Program-made: the position numbers and the translations under genes
Notes under the pieces: generated by a model
What the model was told of the DNA's origin: nothing
The model's input: the letters and a program-made list of their open reading frames with translations, nothing else
Databases searched by the model: none
Shown here: positions 1 through 12,803 of the stretch, in pieces
Numbering within the stretch: position 1 is the stretch's first letter
Layout: every line of letters begins with the position of its first letter
Source of the DNA: Isoetes taiwanensis
Lineage: Eukaryota; Streptophyta; Lycopodiopsida; Isoetales; Isoetaceae
DNA: 64,000 nucleotides
Assembly (NCBI GenBank): GCA_021234155.1
Contig: JAJEKV010000006.1
Coordinates: 23,163,653 to 23,227,652 of the forward strand
Direction: 5' to 3'

Positions 1-377
1 ATATGCAAACCCCTATCTACCTCGGGTAAAAGTTTTGCAATCATGTATTTATGGCCCCAATATATAATCTCCTCTAACATAAAAGGTAGTTATCCATCCT
101 AACGTCCCAATATTAGATGAAGTCATGAGTAGTGAAAGACACAACCAAGCTAAAACATAAGCCATGAAAACACAACTAAATTAAAAGACTTCTATAAAAA
201 CACAACAAAAAATAAAAAATTGTGCACTGACGCAATTTTCTTTGACAAATACAATGCCAATCTAGCGTCAAACCAAATTCTATTGCTTTGTTGGCCGGCT
301 AAAATCTTCTCCACAAAATCACAGTTGAGAGGTTTTTTTTGTTACCTTGCTTTACAGCAGTGCTCCCGGCTCTTAAG
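1..377 (+). repeat. Segmental repeat X, copy 1, left part
   Basis: Bases 1-150 match 20405-20558 and bases 150-377 match 24479-24701 with only scattered differences. The second copy is split by a 3.9 kb insertion exactly where this copy is continuous, so this stretch records the empty site of that insertion. No gene is recognised in it; the open frame at 220-528 runs into the inserted transposon and is not credible coding. Confidence 0.85.
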
Positions 378-384
378 CATGCAA

Positions 385-3300
385 GCCCGGGGGTTTCATC
401 TAGGCACATGGGGATACCTCATGTGCGTGCAAGGGGTCACCAGAAAACCCCTTGTATACGACTTTTGGAGGTCGAAAACCCCTACATACGTAAATAGGAA
501 AACCCAGTTTCCCTGCCCCCTACCGTAGATATACGCCCGGATTATTTTACGTTTTACATACCCCTACCCGATCTTGTACTTGAGTTTGTGCCGTAGCCTT
601 ATTCAGAGAAAAAATGGTTTGTGGAGAAGGAAATAAATTTCACAATGTGTTTAATAGACATTTCTCGCATCTTCATTCTTGGTCTAAACTAGTCCCGTTG
701 GTTAAGACTCTATTGCATCTATCTCTTAAGATGCAAGAATTTTCATTGCATGTGTCCCTTACGTTGAATAAATAATGAACATTGCAGGGATCATTGTAGT
801 TGTAAGAATGTATAGGGTTGTAGACGGGGTTGTAGAATGCATTTGGGTTTAAGAATGTCTAAACTATTTGAAGGCTAAACTAGTGGATTGTTTTCAAATT
901 GTAGTTTAGTGGTAAAGTACTAGGGATACTTCAAGCTTGAAAAAATGGTGCATATGGGTTTAGGAATGTCTAAATGGAATCCTTTTTAGTGTAAACAGTA
1001 AACTTCTAATTCTGACCAAGAGTGCCAACTAGAATCAATAATTTTCCTTATCAATTTATAGGCCATGGAGATATATTGAACAGAATAAAAGCTTAAATAT
1101 TAATTTCAAGAACAATACAACATGTCAAACTAGAAGACCAACTGGTCCAAAATCATCAAGATGCAGATAACTTAGCAAACAGGCCGACCAACAGGTCATA
1201 GCTATGGAACATAGAAACCTTCACTTGTACTTTGTTAAAACGCCTTTGAAAACCTTTAAGCACAAAGGGCAATCAGTGGGTCTTGAATGCAATCTGCTCA
1301 GTGCAGACAAAGAAATGGATTAATACAATGGACTAATTCCATATTTGCAATTATTAAAAGTATACCTAGTACATCAGACGAGCATTCTTCACTTCACTGG
1401 CTTTTATAAACCCTTCAGGTCTGCTACTTTTTATAATTACTTCAAGTCTACCTTGATAAATATTCTCCTCTGCAGAAATAAATTATATATGAGCTCAATT
1501 CAAGCATATGAGAGAAAAAGGAATTAGTCAAATATATAGCGTCTTGAATCTCATAATCCCAAAGCCAGTTCAATGCCTAGTCTTCAAACACAAGCATTAT
1601 ATTATACCTTCAAAGATCCAAAACTCCATGGCATAATGCATGCTTCTGCTTGTACACCTTCAATAGAAGTAGCAGATTGTAGTCCCAAGCCTTGTCCTGT
1701 GTCCAAATTGTAGAAAACTATAACAGCATATGAGTTTGCCCTCTAATTGGCATATATTATCTAAGTTTATCTAAGTTTCATCTAACATATTTAGAGCATG
1801 ATCCGCATGTTCATGTTCTTGAAACAAGTAGACTGCAATAACCTTTTAGCACGCTCCAAAATATTTGAAGCTCCATTATCCAAGTAGGAAAGCCCCAGGT
1901 CCCCGGTCAATTTTTTGCAAGACCTGGTTTTAACATTATCTGATGTTACTCTGTTACATTTTCAAAGCACAAGATTGTTTTAAAGCACAATGGCATCATA
2001 AATCATGCTATGAAAGCAAGTAATCATAAAAACAATGTAGGCATAAGCTAGGTTTTGTCATTCATGCTTTCTCTATTTGAAATCACATGTACCTGTTCTT
2101 GGCACATTGGCATGGAATGCCAAAAGCCATATTGGAGTCTTAAAATATAAAAGCTCTTTATATCAAAGAAAATCCTTACCTGAATAAGAGCAAAAAACCC
2201 TGTCAAGCAGGTCGAAATCACCAGCACAGGGCAGAACTAGCATCTCTTATAGTTCGTTTTTTGGAAAACACGAATTTAAACTTGGACAAAAAAATGGCCG
2301 ACATCTTCTAGCATGAATCGATGCTTTTTGTAGATTATGTAGTCAAGTGGCTCTTCCTATCAAGTATTAAATCGGCCACCAGTGGCATTTCCACCATAGC
2401 CAGGACTTCTGGCTTTCTATTTGCCAAGGTCATTTTTACAAGCCAAAGATGCAAGCTAGCCAAAGATGCAAGATGCAGAACCCATACCGAAAATGGATAC
2501 CTCTATTGGCAAAGGGCATGGAGAAGAAAGAATAAATCCTCTGTTTTAATATGATGGTGCCTGAAGCCTGAAGAAAAAACTTGTGATCAAGCAAAAGCAA
2601 GAACTTTACGGCAATACAGCAGCCATCCATACCAAAAAATAATTACCTGAAGTTGAAGCTGAAGCTCCAGCCTGGTGTAATGCCAATGTGAAACCTCTAA
2701 GGTGTAATGATAATGCTCCTGAAGACCTAAACCTTAATAAATCTGCTACCAGACTCGAAGAGATCTGAATTCAAAACCCCTATGATCTTGAAGAACCCCT
2801 ATGATTCAGAGCCTCGGATCTTGAAGAACCCCTAACGTATCACCCGATGCGCTACCACACTTTCGAAGAGATCTGATATTCCAGACCCCTATGATCTTGA
2901 AGAACCCCTATGATTCAGAGCCTCGGATCTTGAAGAACCCCTAACGTATCAAACGGGTGAAGAGTTCCCGCCCAGACCTCCCCTTCACGACCACCCTCAC
3001 GAAAAAATGGGTGCATCCCAGAGTATTCTCCTTCGGCCGTATCTTAAAAAAAAAAAAAAAAACCCCTAACCAGTCACGCACACATGGAAAAAATTAGTGG
3101 CTATATATAGTCAAATGGCGATTTTTTAGGAGGTCTAGGCAATTTTTGCGGCGAATTTTATGAAGAGAGATTTTTTTTGAAAAAATAAAAAATAGCCATA
3201 GTTAAAACAAGTACTCCATTATTTTTTTAGGATTAGCCAAACTATTTTCCCCCTTTTCCTTAAAGAAAAAGGGATTAGCCTTTCTTTATATTATAAATAT

Positions 3301-3956
3301 TTATATATTAAATCATTAATAACCAAACAAAAATGAATTCTTATTATAGACTTTTACACATCCCCACCTACTATCATCAATGATAGTAGCTTTTCAAACT
3401 ATGAATTTTTATTATATATACCACATATTGCATCTTCAAAAAGGAACTGTAAGAGATGGCCAATATCCCTCTAGATGCCCGAGTTGGTTGCATAACATCT
3501 TCCTTCAAGGGTTAGAGATAAGTGTAATTTGATCACCATATCTACAAGGTGTCGTTGCATTGAATGTAGTTCAGACTATGGATGTTATAAGCTAGGTTGT
3601 GAGCTTCTATTTAAAAGTTTTTTAATATCATTGTATGTTCGTTGATTGTTGATTATTATTTGTAATTGTAGTACAATTATCTAAAGCTACAGAATTTAAT
3701 TTACATTTTTCGCTTTTTCTAGTTAAAAAAATAGCCAAGTGAAAGTTTATAGTACATAATTCAAAAGTTTCGCCAAGTCCAAATATATATAAATGTAATA
3801 ATAATAATAATAACTTTAGCCAAATTTATATCATAAAATACGGCAAAGTTTTGAAAAATAGCCAAATCATTTTTTATAAAAAAATATATAGTATGCTTAA
3901 TTTTTTCCTTGCACGCACATGTATCATACGGTTTTTTAATGGTGAAACCCCCGGGC
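385..3956. mobile_element. Non-autonomous TIR DNA transposon, 3.57 kb
   Basis: The left end starts GCCCGGGGGTTTCA and the right end is its exact reverse complement. A second inverted block, CATGTGCGTGCAAGG, lies 36-50 bp inside both ends at identical spacing (about 420-434 and 3907-3921), giving a 50 bp TIR with a diverged 21 bp centre. ATGCAA flanks both sides (379-384 and 3957-3962), or GCATGCAA if the terminal GC is shared. The empty site is visible at 24702 in repeat copy 2, where one CATGCAA is followed directly by the same downstream sequence. No transposase is recognisable inside. A 6-8 bp duplication with G-starting TIRs fits a hAT- or Mutator-like derivative; the superfamily is not settled. 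Confidence 0.8.
2745..2955. repeat. Tandem duplication, about 107 bp unit, two copies
   Basis: Two direct copies starting near 2745 and 2852 share CTACCA..., GAAGAGATCTGA, CCCCTATGATCTTGAAGAA, GATTCAGAGCCTCGGATC and CCCCTAACGTATCA. It lies inside the TIR transposon. A run of about 18 A follows at 3045-3062. Confidence 0.8.
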
Positions 3957-4463
3957 ATGCAAGATCGCATAGCTACAATGCCCCAACACTCAATTAATAA
4001 GCTTGCTTTCATTTTTTTGCAAAGGCGTATTAGAATTTATACATTTTTTTTAGAAATTAGTCGTCGTTTTTCTACAATTTTCTTTGGATATCCAATGGAT
4101 TCAAAAATCATTTCTCTGGTCAATTCAGGCCTAGTTGTGCTGGTTCTGATGGAAATATAAACGGTTCAAGGGGATACAGAAATTAGGATTCAGGATGACT
4201 CAGTTCAAATAAAGTAAATTTTCATAGCTGAATAGTTCGTTCCATCAACACAATCTTCATTGTATTTATATGATTCTGACTGTTCTGATATATCTTTGTT
4301 TCAAGCCATTCAAGAAAAGATGTATTTATTTCTTACAATAGCAATTTGTGCTCTGCCAAATTATCGAGTTCATTTCTATTGATTCTCATAGTTTATTTCA
4401 TTATTTTGCACCAAAGAAATTCATGTTAGGATTACAACAATATCCTAGCTCGGCCATTTCTCT
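3957..4463 (+). repeat. Segmental repeat X, copy 1, right part
   Basis: This matches 24702-25210 nearly base for base and resumes the repeat after the TIR transposon. The match stops abruptly at 4463/25211, after the shared GGCCATTTCTCTT. No gene recognised; the 83-residue open frame shared by both copies has no similarity I can name. Confidence 0.85.
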
Positions 4464-4779
4464 TCTTCAAAATAGAGAGAGATCACCGCTTCATGAGAAA
4501 TCTTGAATACCTATTTTTACATTATCTGTACTTTTCCTTTCCTCTTCAGGAAGTGAATTCAAGGTCTACAAATAAATAGAGCATTCTGATTCGAAAATAT
4601 ACCTTAATCTGGTAATGAGGCGAGTACCACAGAGAATGCTGATTTCATATGCTTTTCAGATTATTATATAGTTTACTTGCAGTAACTCGCTGTTCTTTCT
4701 GTCCTTTCCACTTCTTCTCCTTAAAAGAGAGGTATAGAATTTGGGATTAACTAGGCACTTTTTTGCAATTCCATCATTT

Positions 4780-5890
4780 GAGTAGCAGAGCGAGAGAAAC
4801 AGAGCTAAGCCAGAAGAAATTTGTTGCAACTAATCTTGCAAAGCAGAATATAGAACAAACGAAGAGCAGACAGAATTTAAAGACCATTCTGATGGGGTGT
4901 TACCTTTACAATAGTGATGGATTCGAGGAAGCAGGTCCTAATGACCCCGTTCATTTGGGTTCCTTTTCAAAAAGTCCCTTGGAATGGGAAGACCTTTTAG
5001 TGCACAATTTAATGAGTTGTTGAAAATACTGTCCTTTTTGTGCGCACGTTAACGAACAATAAACGTGTTCACAATTTCGTGTTCTTGCGATATGTGAGTA
5101 ATAATTTCGTAATGAACACATCGTTCAAATTTTGTTAAATTTTCCCGAAAATTATAAGCCACTAATAACGGTGCCTAGCATTGCTAAGTATAAGTTCGAG
5201 CCTGTAAGTGTTTTGGCGGCAATGAAAAAAGCTTGTTAATAGTAGAAGCAAGTGACAGTTCCATGCACTTGGGACCCATATTTTGTAATAGCGCATATCT
5301 AATGCTCGACGGTTCATACTTGGACAATATCATGCATTTGAATTACATTGTAGGTAGTTTGTTGTCTATGAAGGAACGTACCTACAATAAGTTGCACCAA
5401 GTAACACTACAAAATCCACAACCATAAATTCACACATGCAACAATCCCATCGATCCGAGCCCTCGGATCGAGATTCTAGAGAGGGCGAGCATGTATGTCT
5501 CGCATGCATGCATTGCATGCTTTCTCTAGTTAGGAGATTGCTATATTAGACGAGGTTCTTCATCAACGTCTCATCGGTGTTTCCTCTTCTCTCTCAGCAA
5601 TACCTTATTCTCTATTCTTTGAAACCATGCAGGGGAGGGGCTTCTCCCTGCTTGGATTGACCAATTTGGCGTTTCTTTCATGCTGTGGCATACCCTTTCT
5701 CGGCCTTGCCTCTTCTTTAGCCATAATCCTTTGACCTTCGCCCTTGATCCCATTTTGATAAGGAAGTTCTCTTCTAGTGTCATTTTTATGCGAGCCCCAT
5801 CCTAGAATCCCATCGATCCGAGCCCTTAGATCGAGATTCTAGAGAAGGCGAGCATACATGTCTCGCATGCATGCATTGCATGGTTCTTCA
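4780..5890 (+). repeat. Segmental repeat Y, copy 1
   Basis: This matches 18555-20090, the region that lies upstream of the CIPK pseudogene, but no kinase coding sequence is present on this side. Copy 2 has a 390 bp insertion after position 5113 of this copy. The order X-Y here and Y-X in the second copy suggests an old tandem arrangement later opened by insertions. Confidence 0.8.
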
Positions 5891-5950
5891 TCAACGTCTC
5901 ATCGGCGCTTCTTCTTCTCTCTCAGCAATACCTTATTCTTTATTCTTTGA
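5448..5950 (+). repeat. Duplicated 360 bp unit inside repeat Y
   Basis: A block beginning CCATCGATCCGAGCCC and ending TGCATGCATTGCATG occurs at 5448-5520 and again at 5809-5880. Both are followed by GTTCTTCATCAACGTCTCATC and a CT-rich stretch. The same doubled arrangement recurs at 19621 and 19995 in repeat Y copy 2, so the duplication predates the segmental duplication. Confidence 0.75.
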
Positions 5951-6206
5951 AACCCACCTCCCCCCCTTAACCGTTTAATGTATTTTTGTCGTCTGGCACG
6001 CGTGACCAGCCCCTCTATTTGAAGAGGTTTTTCTATTGTTGTCGGGTGGCACGCGTGATCAACCCCTCCACTTTGGGAGGTTTGTTTTTTCACATTTGTT
6101 CTAGTGTTGATGATGTGCAGGTACAGGTTGACAAGCGGCAGCAGCTTCGACTTCTCCTTTCGTGGGTTTTTTGGGAGCGATTTTCAACCTTACGTTTGTC
6201 CAAGCC

Positions 6207-6292
6207 CCTTGCCGAAGGTTTATCACTAGGGGTTTTCCTCAAAAACCCAAAAGGGCCGGTCTTTTTAATCCCAGTGATAAGCTTTCGGCAGG
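6207..6292. repeat. Short foldback (86 bp)
   Basis: The left arm CCTTGCCGAAGGTTTATCAC (from 6207) is complementary, with few mismatches, to the right arm at 6270-6292, which reads GTGATAAGCTTTCGGCAGG near its end. A short AT/GC-mixed loop lies between. It looks like a minimal MITE or a stable hairpin; no target duplication was found. Confidence 0.55.
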
Positions 6293-6299
6293 TACACAA

Positions 6300-7285
6300 G
6301 CCAAACATCTATTAGCATTGTATTTTCTGGGGTCCAAGTTGTATAATTGGAGATTCCCTTTATTTTTTCGTGGGTAGTTTGCATGTGTGCTGCTACCCAC
6401 TATCCACCATTGTAGAAAATTTGATGAGATGAATGAGAAGCACCATGGCAGGCGAGCACCCCCTAAGAAAATAGTCCCCAGAAAGCAAAACACCCATTAG
6501 ACATTAATTAGGAACTGTAAACAAACATATATAGAAATAGAAAACATCACCGAGAGGTGGAAAAAGAAAAATAGCATCACCAATAGGTGAGAATCATCTA
6601 GCATCACCGAACGGATGGAAAAATATAGATAGCATCATCCAGCGGGTGGAAAATAATTTTCAGCCATCGGGTGGAAAAAAGCATCACCAATGGATGGTCG
6701 GTACCGAATAGAAACATATAAAAAATAGACGACAATAATCACCATAGCAACACCCAATGAGTGGAGGATAATGGAGGTATATCGAAAAGAAAATAAACAT
6801 GAACACGAAACAAACTCACAACTATATAAAAGGGCGGGTAGGGAGGGAAGCAATGGGCAAGGAAGAGATGCTGCTGTGAGATGACGGCGATAACCAACCA
6901 ACCACAAGAATGAATAGTGCATATATAGCTGCTCGTCCCTTCCCAGAATGCCGATCTGATGGCTCGGATCGATGCCTATTCTAGTAAGGGACTCGCAAAG
7001 AATACAAAAATCGGCTGACAACTAGAAAACTTTATATAAGTCAAGCTGACGAAAACATCAAGACATTTAGAGTCAGAGTCCAAACGACATAACAAGCATG
7101 AGTTTTTTGTCGTTTTCATGCGAGCCCCATTCTAGAATTTGAATCAATTGTAATACGTGGTGATTGGATTGACAATTAAAGTTTATATCATCAATCAAAA
7201 TTATAGATGGTATAAAAATATTGGGTTTCAACATGACGATTAGATTGGGGTGTCAACAATCATAAATTATATCATTAATCAAAGT
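6300..7285. other. No gene recognised
   Basis: This contains degenerate repeats of a short motif around 6540-6700 (variants of 'AGCATCACC...GGTGGAAAA'). The 128-residue minus-strand frame at 6635-7021 reads through this repetitive stretch and is not convincing as a gene. Confidence 0.5.
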
Positions 7286-7289
7286 TGTA

Positions 7290-7611
7290 GGGTGAAAGCA
7301 TGCTAGGGTGTACCATCTAAAGTTCTTTTTAGGGAGTGCAAAACTACCCAGAAAAGTACCCAGCATTGGGTACTGGGAACTTGCATAAATGTCTCAATAA
7401 GTAATAAGTTTGAGAGTTGATTCATTCATTTTAATCTTTAATAGTATTGTTACCCACTAATACTATAGATTAACATATTATTGACCTTCAATTCAAAATT
7501 TTTAAATTGATTTTAATGGGAAGAAAAAACAGAAAGTACCAATTTTAAAAGTACCCAGTGTAGGTACTTTTGAGGGTTCCAAAAGTGGTACACCGTAGCA
7601 TGCTTTCACCC
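7290..7611. mobile_element. MITE, 322 bp
   Basis: Terminal inverted repeats of about 26 bp are visible: left GGGTGAAAGCATGCTAGGGT, right its reverse complement apart from one G/C difference. TGTA flanks both ends (7286-7289 and 7612-7615). Nested inside are further inverted arms around AAGTACCCAG/GTACCCAGTG. There is no coding potential. The TIR and 4 bp duplication do not allow a firm superfamily. Confidence 0.75.
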
Positions 7612-7792
7612 TGTAGATAATATAAACCAAAGTTGTAAACAATATGTGCAATAGTGTTTGTTCTCTAAAAAGTTCTAACAATGATTCCCTGTGTAAGTCG
7701 GTGCTATATGTCTTAACTTAAGAATATTAGTAGAAGGGAACTTGCCATGTTATACCATGATCTATGCAACTTGAGTTGAAATTTTGCTTATA

Positions 7793-8045
7793 AGAATAGA
7801 ATGGAATAGAATTTTTTTATCGTCTACGGAGACCAATTGGTCTATGGGACCCAAACAAAAAAGAGAGCAGCAAGCGTACTACTGTCAAGATTAACCCCCC
7901 TCCCCCTCCTCCCAAAGGGTTTTCGCGGGAAAAACCTTAGCAGTAATAAGTATGCCGGTACACTGTACAATTGTATAGAACAATTCAAACCTTAGCAGTA
8001 ATAAGTATGCTGGTATACTGTACAATTGTATAAGATAATTCAATA
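7793..8045 (-). mobile_element. 5'-truncated LINE 3' end, same family as 41.6-44.1 kb
   Basis: Read on the minus strand this matches the 3' tail of the LINE ending at 44097. Shared blocks are TTTCCC..., GGTCCCATAG, CCNATTGGTCTC, GACGATAAAAAAA and a tail of ATTCT repeats. Only the 3' UTR is present, as expected for target-primed reverse transcription with early stop. Confidence 0.7.
7935..8044. repeat. 55 bp tandem duplication in the LINE tail
   Basis: Two copies, each starting ACCTTAGCAGTAATAAGTAT, follow one another with a 55 bp period. They differ at a few positions. Confidence 0.8.
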
Positions 8046-8434
8046 TTGTATAAGGCTACCTTGGAGATGGAGTTAGATTTTAAACATGGTAATAAGATTA
8101 TAGGTAGTTGAAATGCGGTCACCATTGTGTTGCAATGATGAGTTAAAACCCCTGGACATCACGGCACTTACAGTAAAAGAATACTATGAATAAACAAATT
8201 TCAAAAATCTTATGTGGAAGAACGACTGAACGTCAAAACCACCAAATCTGCACACTTCTTTGACAAATGAGCCAACATTCTTGTACATGTTCCTTGATCA
8301 CTGAAATTTTGGATGGATTAGGAGGATGTCAAGGTCGGTGATTTCATCTTTGTTTGGTGCCTCAAAACTCTATCATGGATAATCTGGAGAGATATAGAAG
8401 AATTTCAATGGAACCAATAACATCCATGCAAAAC

Positions 8435-8887
8435 CTAAACTATTTCTTGTATTTTTGTGACATTGTTGATCAGAACTATTTTGGGATGGAGAAAATGTGA
8501 ATTTCCACGATTTAAAGAACAAACTAAAATTAGAAAACATGGATGATCTTCCTTCGGGTTCTTTGTGCTCATGGTTTGGCAGCATATGCCGTTGATATAT
8601 TCTCTCTTAGGCAAAAATGCTGGACAAGGGAAGTTCTTTTTAACTTCTTTTAGGTCCTCCAACAAGAACATGGTAGCAGCATTTTCTTGGATGCATCATA
8701 ATGCAACTTCAATGCACCTTCCAGCTGGTTTCTCGGGTATAAATGCCCTAATCTTTGGATCCACTAGCTTAACATTTTTCTCTGACCTCATCACTGCGCA
8801 AGCTGGAAAATACCAGCTCAGACAACTACTATTGATCTTTGAACTGTCGAGGTCCTGCCATATAGCAATTAACTCTATCAACACCAT
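8435..8887 (-). pseudogene. Unidentified decayed coding stretch
   Basis: One minus-strand frame is open for 150 codons apart from a single stop at 8696-8698. The residues on either side read smoothly in the same frame (PKIRAFIPEKPAGRCIEVAL before the stop, FLLEDLKEVKKNFPCPAFLP after it). I recognise no family. The opposite strand is also open over part of the region (8565-8951), so chance cannot be excluded. Confidence 0.25.
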
Positions 8888-8949
8888 GCAAAAGTTGTAT
8901 CATCATACTTCTTGGTGGCTGCCACTTTGGAGCATGACAATAATAGAAT

Positions 8950-11919
8950 AGAATAAGAACAACACCCAATGTTGTAAGCCCATAATCAATTCCTTGCAGA
9001 GGCTGCTATTTGAAGAAGAGTAATAAGCTTGAATTATCTTTCCTCAAGTTATCATTTCTAAACTTCTGATAGATGAGAAGCCTGACTATCTAAATCAATT
9101 GTCGAACTACTCAAAACATCTCGAAGTAAGAAACATTCATTAGTCTGAGAATTGTAGAAAGTAACAAACATGAGCAATTAGATAGACAAGAACTTGTGCA
9201 ATCTACTAGCTTAGAAATAATACTTGAACTGGCGAATGAATTGGAGAAATATTGTGCACCTGATATGTTCACAATGTGATTATTAATCTTTGATTCTACA
9301 TCAGAAGGAATAGTCCCCGCATTAAGGCTAAGGCAAGGTCCGTTAAAAGATCTGAAGCTTGCATTTTCTATTAAGATGACGGTATCAAATTATAAATAGC
9401 TACGTAACGCTTTATCTATGCGGATTCCATATGTTCCACAGGCTATTGGAAGCTGGCATGAGCTGTTCATAGTGCTAGATAGAGAAACATTTTTGTCATG
9501 TTCAGTTTGGATGGAGATATGAAACCAGATCTCATTCACTATTCAACCTCAAAAACTGTAAACTTCACTTTGAACTAGATTGTCCACAGCTAGAACTTGA
9601 ACTCATATCTGATGATAATACTTGTGTATGTTACGACACCTTTGCAGCTCATTAAAGCTTGGTCCACTGTTCCTCCAGAAACTAAGCTCTTCATAAAATG
9701 GAGGTGAGTAGTTTTGCCAGAAAAATTAAGGTATAAAACATAGCCACCAAATTCTAGCTTTCGTGTAACAGTGCCATATCTACACTTGTGGAATTGGATC
9801 TATTGAAAAGCATTGCTCTATTGTAATCATGGCAAGAAGCCTGTTAGAATATGCCATTTTGTCATGTCGAAGCTAATGCCAACATTCAAACGATAAAATG
9901 GGTGGACACAGCTATCAGTAACATAATGCTTTCATTCCATTTGACAGCAATACCTCTGTGAACTGTGCAACAAGAAGGAAACAAAAGCTCTTCACAACCT
10001 TGGAAAACATTAGTTCACTCGTGTGCTGATGCTACGGTACATGGCGGTACATAGATATAGATAAACATCTCCGTGCAATGCTTCTCGCAATATTTCTGAG
10101 CTCTTTCTCTGCATGATAGATAACAATTTTCTTGATACATTTGCAATGAGGTAAATAAGGTCTCGTGTAGCTTTCTTGATTGCAGTCCATTGTGCATTTA
10201 TGTTCATTTTAAGTGCTCTAGTAAAGGAGCAAGTATAACACGAGACCCTCTGGACACCAATCAACATGTAAGTGTTTTGCTGCTTCTAACTATTAAGGGC
10301 TATGCAGAGCTCATTTTGACCTCGTATTAGTATACATATCTAGAGCTAAAACTTCAAGCATCTGATATCATCACAAAGACAAGAGAAAAAACAAGTGAAG
10401 ATAGTTGTACTTATTCAATGAATGGCTTTGTTGGTATTGCTATTGATAATTGGGGGTGTGGTGCATTTGGTGGCAATGTTGAACTCAAAAGTATGCATCA
10501 ATGGTGCTGCATCTAGGTTTGTTACTATATCGCACTCTTGACGATAAGCAAGCAAAAAGGGGTAGGTCCTTATATAAGTCAAATTTCGAAAGCAATAATC
10601 TAAACCTGTTATTATCATGCAACAGGTTACCAAATGGAGTTTATCCAAGGATTGAAGTGTTTCTAAACTTGCTTCAATATGCCGAAGGAAAATTGCCTGA
10701 GCATTTTATATGAGTTTGTTTGATTTGCTCTTGCCAAAATATTACATCAAAAAGACGTATTAAGAATTTTTCATCATCTATAAATTCCAAAATGAGGAAA
10801 ACTTGCAAAATGCTAATAGGATGAACAAACTTTGTCGCCAGGAATAACCGATGGATTAATCATTACATGATGATGAGAGATTTCAACAATAGAATCTCAA
10901 TTTTATTACAACCTTAATACTCGTGACGAGGTAACCGTAGTACTCATAACGATGTCAAGCTCATCAAACATATCCTTAGTAAATTTTTTTTTTCTTCTTT
11001 TAGATTTCCTAGACTACGACGAACTTGAATGCTCAAAAGGCATAAATTTGCTTTCAAGTCTCATCACTTTATCATCAAGTGTATTATCTCCAGAATCATA
11101 ATTTGCCATAATTTCTTCAATTATCAAACTTATTAGATCCTTAAACGGCCTCATATCTAAACGAAGGTGGCAGCTACAAGCTCAGAGAGAGTTGAAGGTA
11201 GACATTCCTTACAAACTCAGTTTAAAGCTGATAAATGCCTTTGAAAACAAATGTAAATGAAGTAATGAAAACCTAAATTGTCTTGAACCTTATGGTGTTT
11301 TAGATGATTATAAAATATGGATCTAATTCACTTGCATATTTGAACCAACATTTGACTAGGTTTGTGTAGGTTGGAGAAGGTTTATTTGGCCTCAATAATC
11401 CAAGTATAGATGCCCATGCGATAGAACGTTTTACACATAATTTGCTCTTTAAGCCTATAAGTTCTAATATCAAATTTGTTCAGTTCTGAGTAATATCTAA
11501 ACCATCAATCATTGTTCAAATTCCTACTTCAACAAGGTGTTGTTGCACGATAGGTTGCTCTTAAATGAACAATGAGATGTTGATTGTAAAGATTCTATAT
11601 TTTGCATGAATATGTATCTTTTGTCTTTGTGTAAGAGATAAACTTTCCATATCCATAATTACATGTAAATTTTCCATATCCACAAAGCCAAGCCTTGAAG
11701 AGAAACAAAACCTTGAAAACACAAAAATCCTCATTTGACGAGTCCTTGCTCTAGGCCACATATCCACCCTCAAATCGCATATTCTTGGCATATGATGACT
11801 CCTCACCCACAAGGTTTGCCCTTGTGGCAACTCAAAAATTTTACATCAGGTTTTTGTCTATTCTTGTGTCTTAGTTAACACTATGTGTTGTAGAATTGTG
11901 TTGTAGAATAGAGAGTTGG
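8950..11919. other. No gene recognised
   Basis: AT-rich sequence with only short open frames on both strands. I see no RNA gene, terminal inverted repeats or coding similarity that I can support. Confidence 0.5.
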
Positions 11920-12474
11920 CTAAATGCTAGGCTCCCAATTCCAAAATGTGCTCTCGAGACCCTGGGAAAAGCTCTTATAGAAGGATCTATACTCCACATT
12001 ATCTCCTCCTGTCTTTTTCATCTCCACAATGTAGAAAGAAGGTGCTACTTCAAAGATCTCTATTGCGATAGAAAGATGACCCTTTCTTCCAACCTTACAT
12101 ACAAGCAGACCTAAGCTTAAGCTTTCTCGCTTTTGTAAACCGTAAAACCCAAGTGGTTTCACTTGTTTCTTCAATTTTGGCTATAATTTCTCCAACAGGA
12201 GAGGCACAAGTGAACCGGCCTCTTGTTTTAGAGATTCCTCTTGTCGCTTGTCAAAAAGGCCGATAGATCTAGGCCTCGAGACATAGATAAAAATTCAAAG
12301 GCATTAATAGAAGCGGCCCTACATTCTTTTTATTTCTGTAACAAGATGTGCTTCATTGAACATATCATTCTCAACATGTTCCACATCTTGCAGATGTATA
12401 AACTCATCCGAGTAACATTTTGGAGGAGTGTAGCCTTGGTTGAACCAAGGATCTTCTAAAATCTGATCTATGGT

Positions 12475-12672
12475 TGATAGAAGATATTCTTGTTAGGGTT
12501 AGTTATAGGAAGTTCTGCTCATAAAGCAGAAGTCTGCCACGTCATAAATATGGCAGAGATACGTTGTACTTTAGGATTATAAGTACCAGGCTGTTCCAAC
12601 GATTCTGGACGGCTTATTTGCACACTTCTTGGTCCTGGGTTCTTGCTCTCTTGTTTGATCCATTCTGCTACA
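12475..12672 (+). repeat. 5' LTR of copia element
   Basis: 198 bp, TG...CA bounded, identical by eye to 17551-17748. Confidence 0.95.
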
Positions 12673-12684
12673 TGGTATCAGAGC
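12673..12684 (+). promoter_or_regulatory. Primer binding site
   Basis: TGGTATCAGAGC directly abuts the 5' LTR. This is the standard copia PBS, complementary to initiator tRNA-Met. Confidence 0.93.
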
Positions 12685-12803
12685 TTAGGTGACAAGAGAA
12701 AAGGCGATTCAAGAAAGGTGGGCAGGAAATTACCTCAGCGTGATTGTTGAGAGGGAGCCGTGAGAGGGAGCCGTGACAAAAAGAGGAAAGGAGAAAAGCA
12801 AGC

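Noticed and set aside
6635-7021. 128-codon minus-strand frame
   Set aside because: It runs through degenerate short repeats and has no recognised domain.
8565-8951. 128-codon plus-strand frame
   Set aside because: It overlaps the equally open minus strand, has no recognisable motif, and its composition is that of the surrounding AT-rich DNA.
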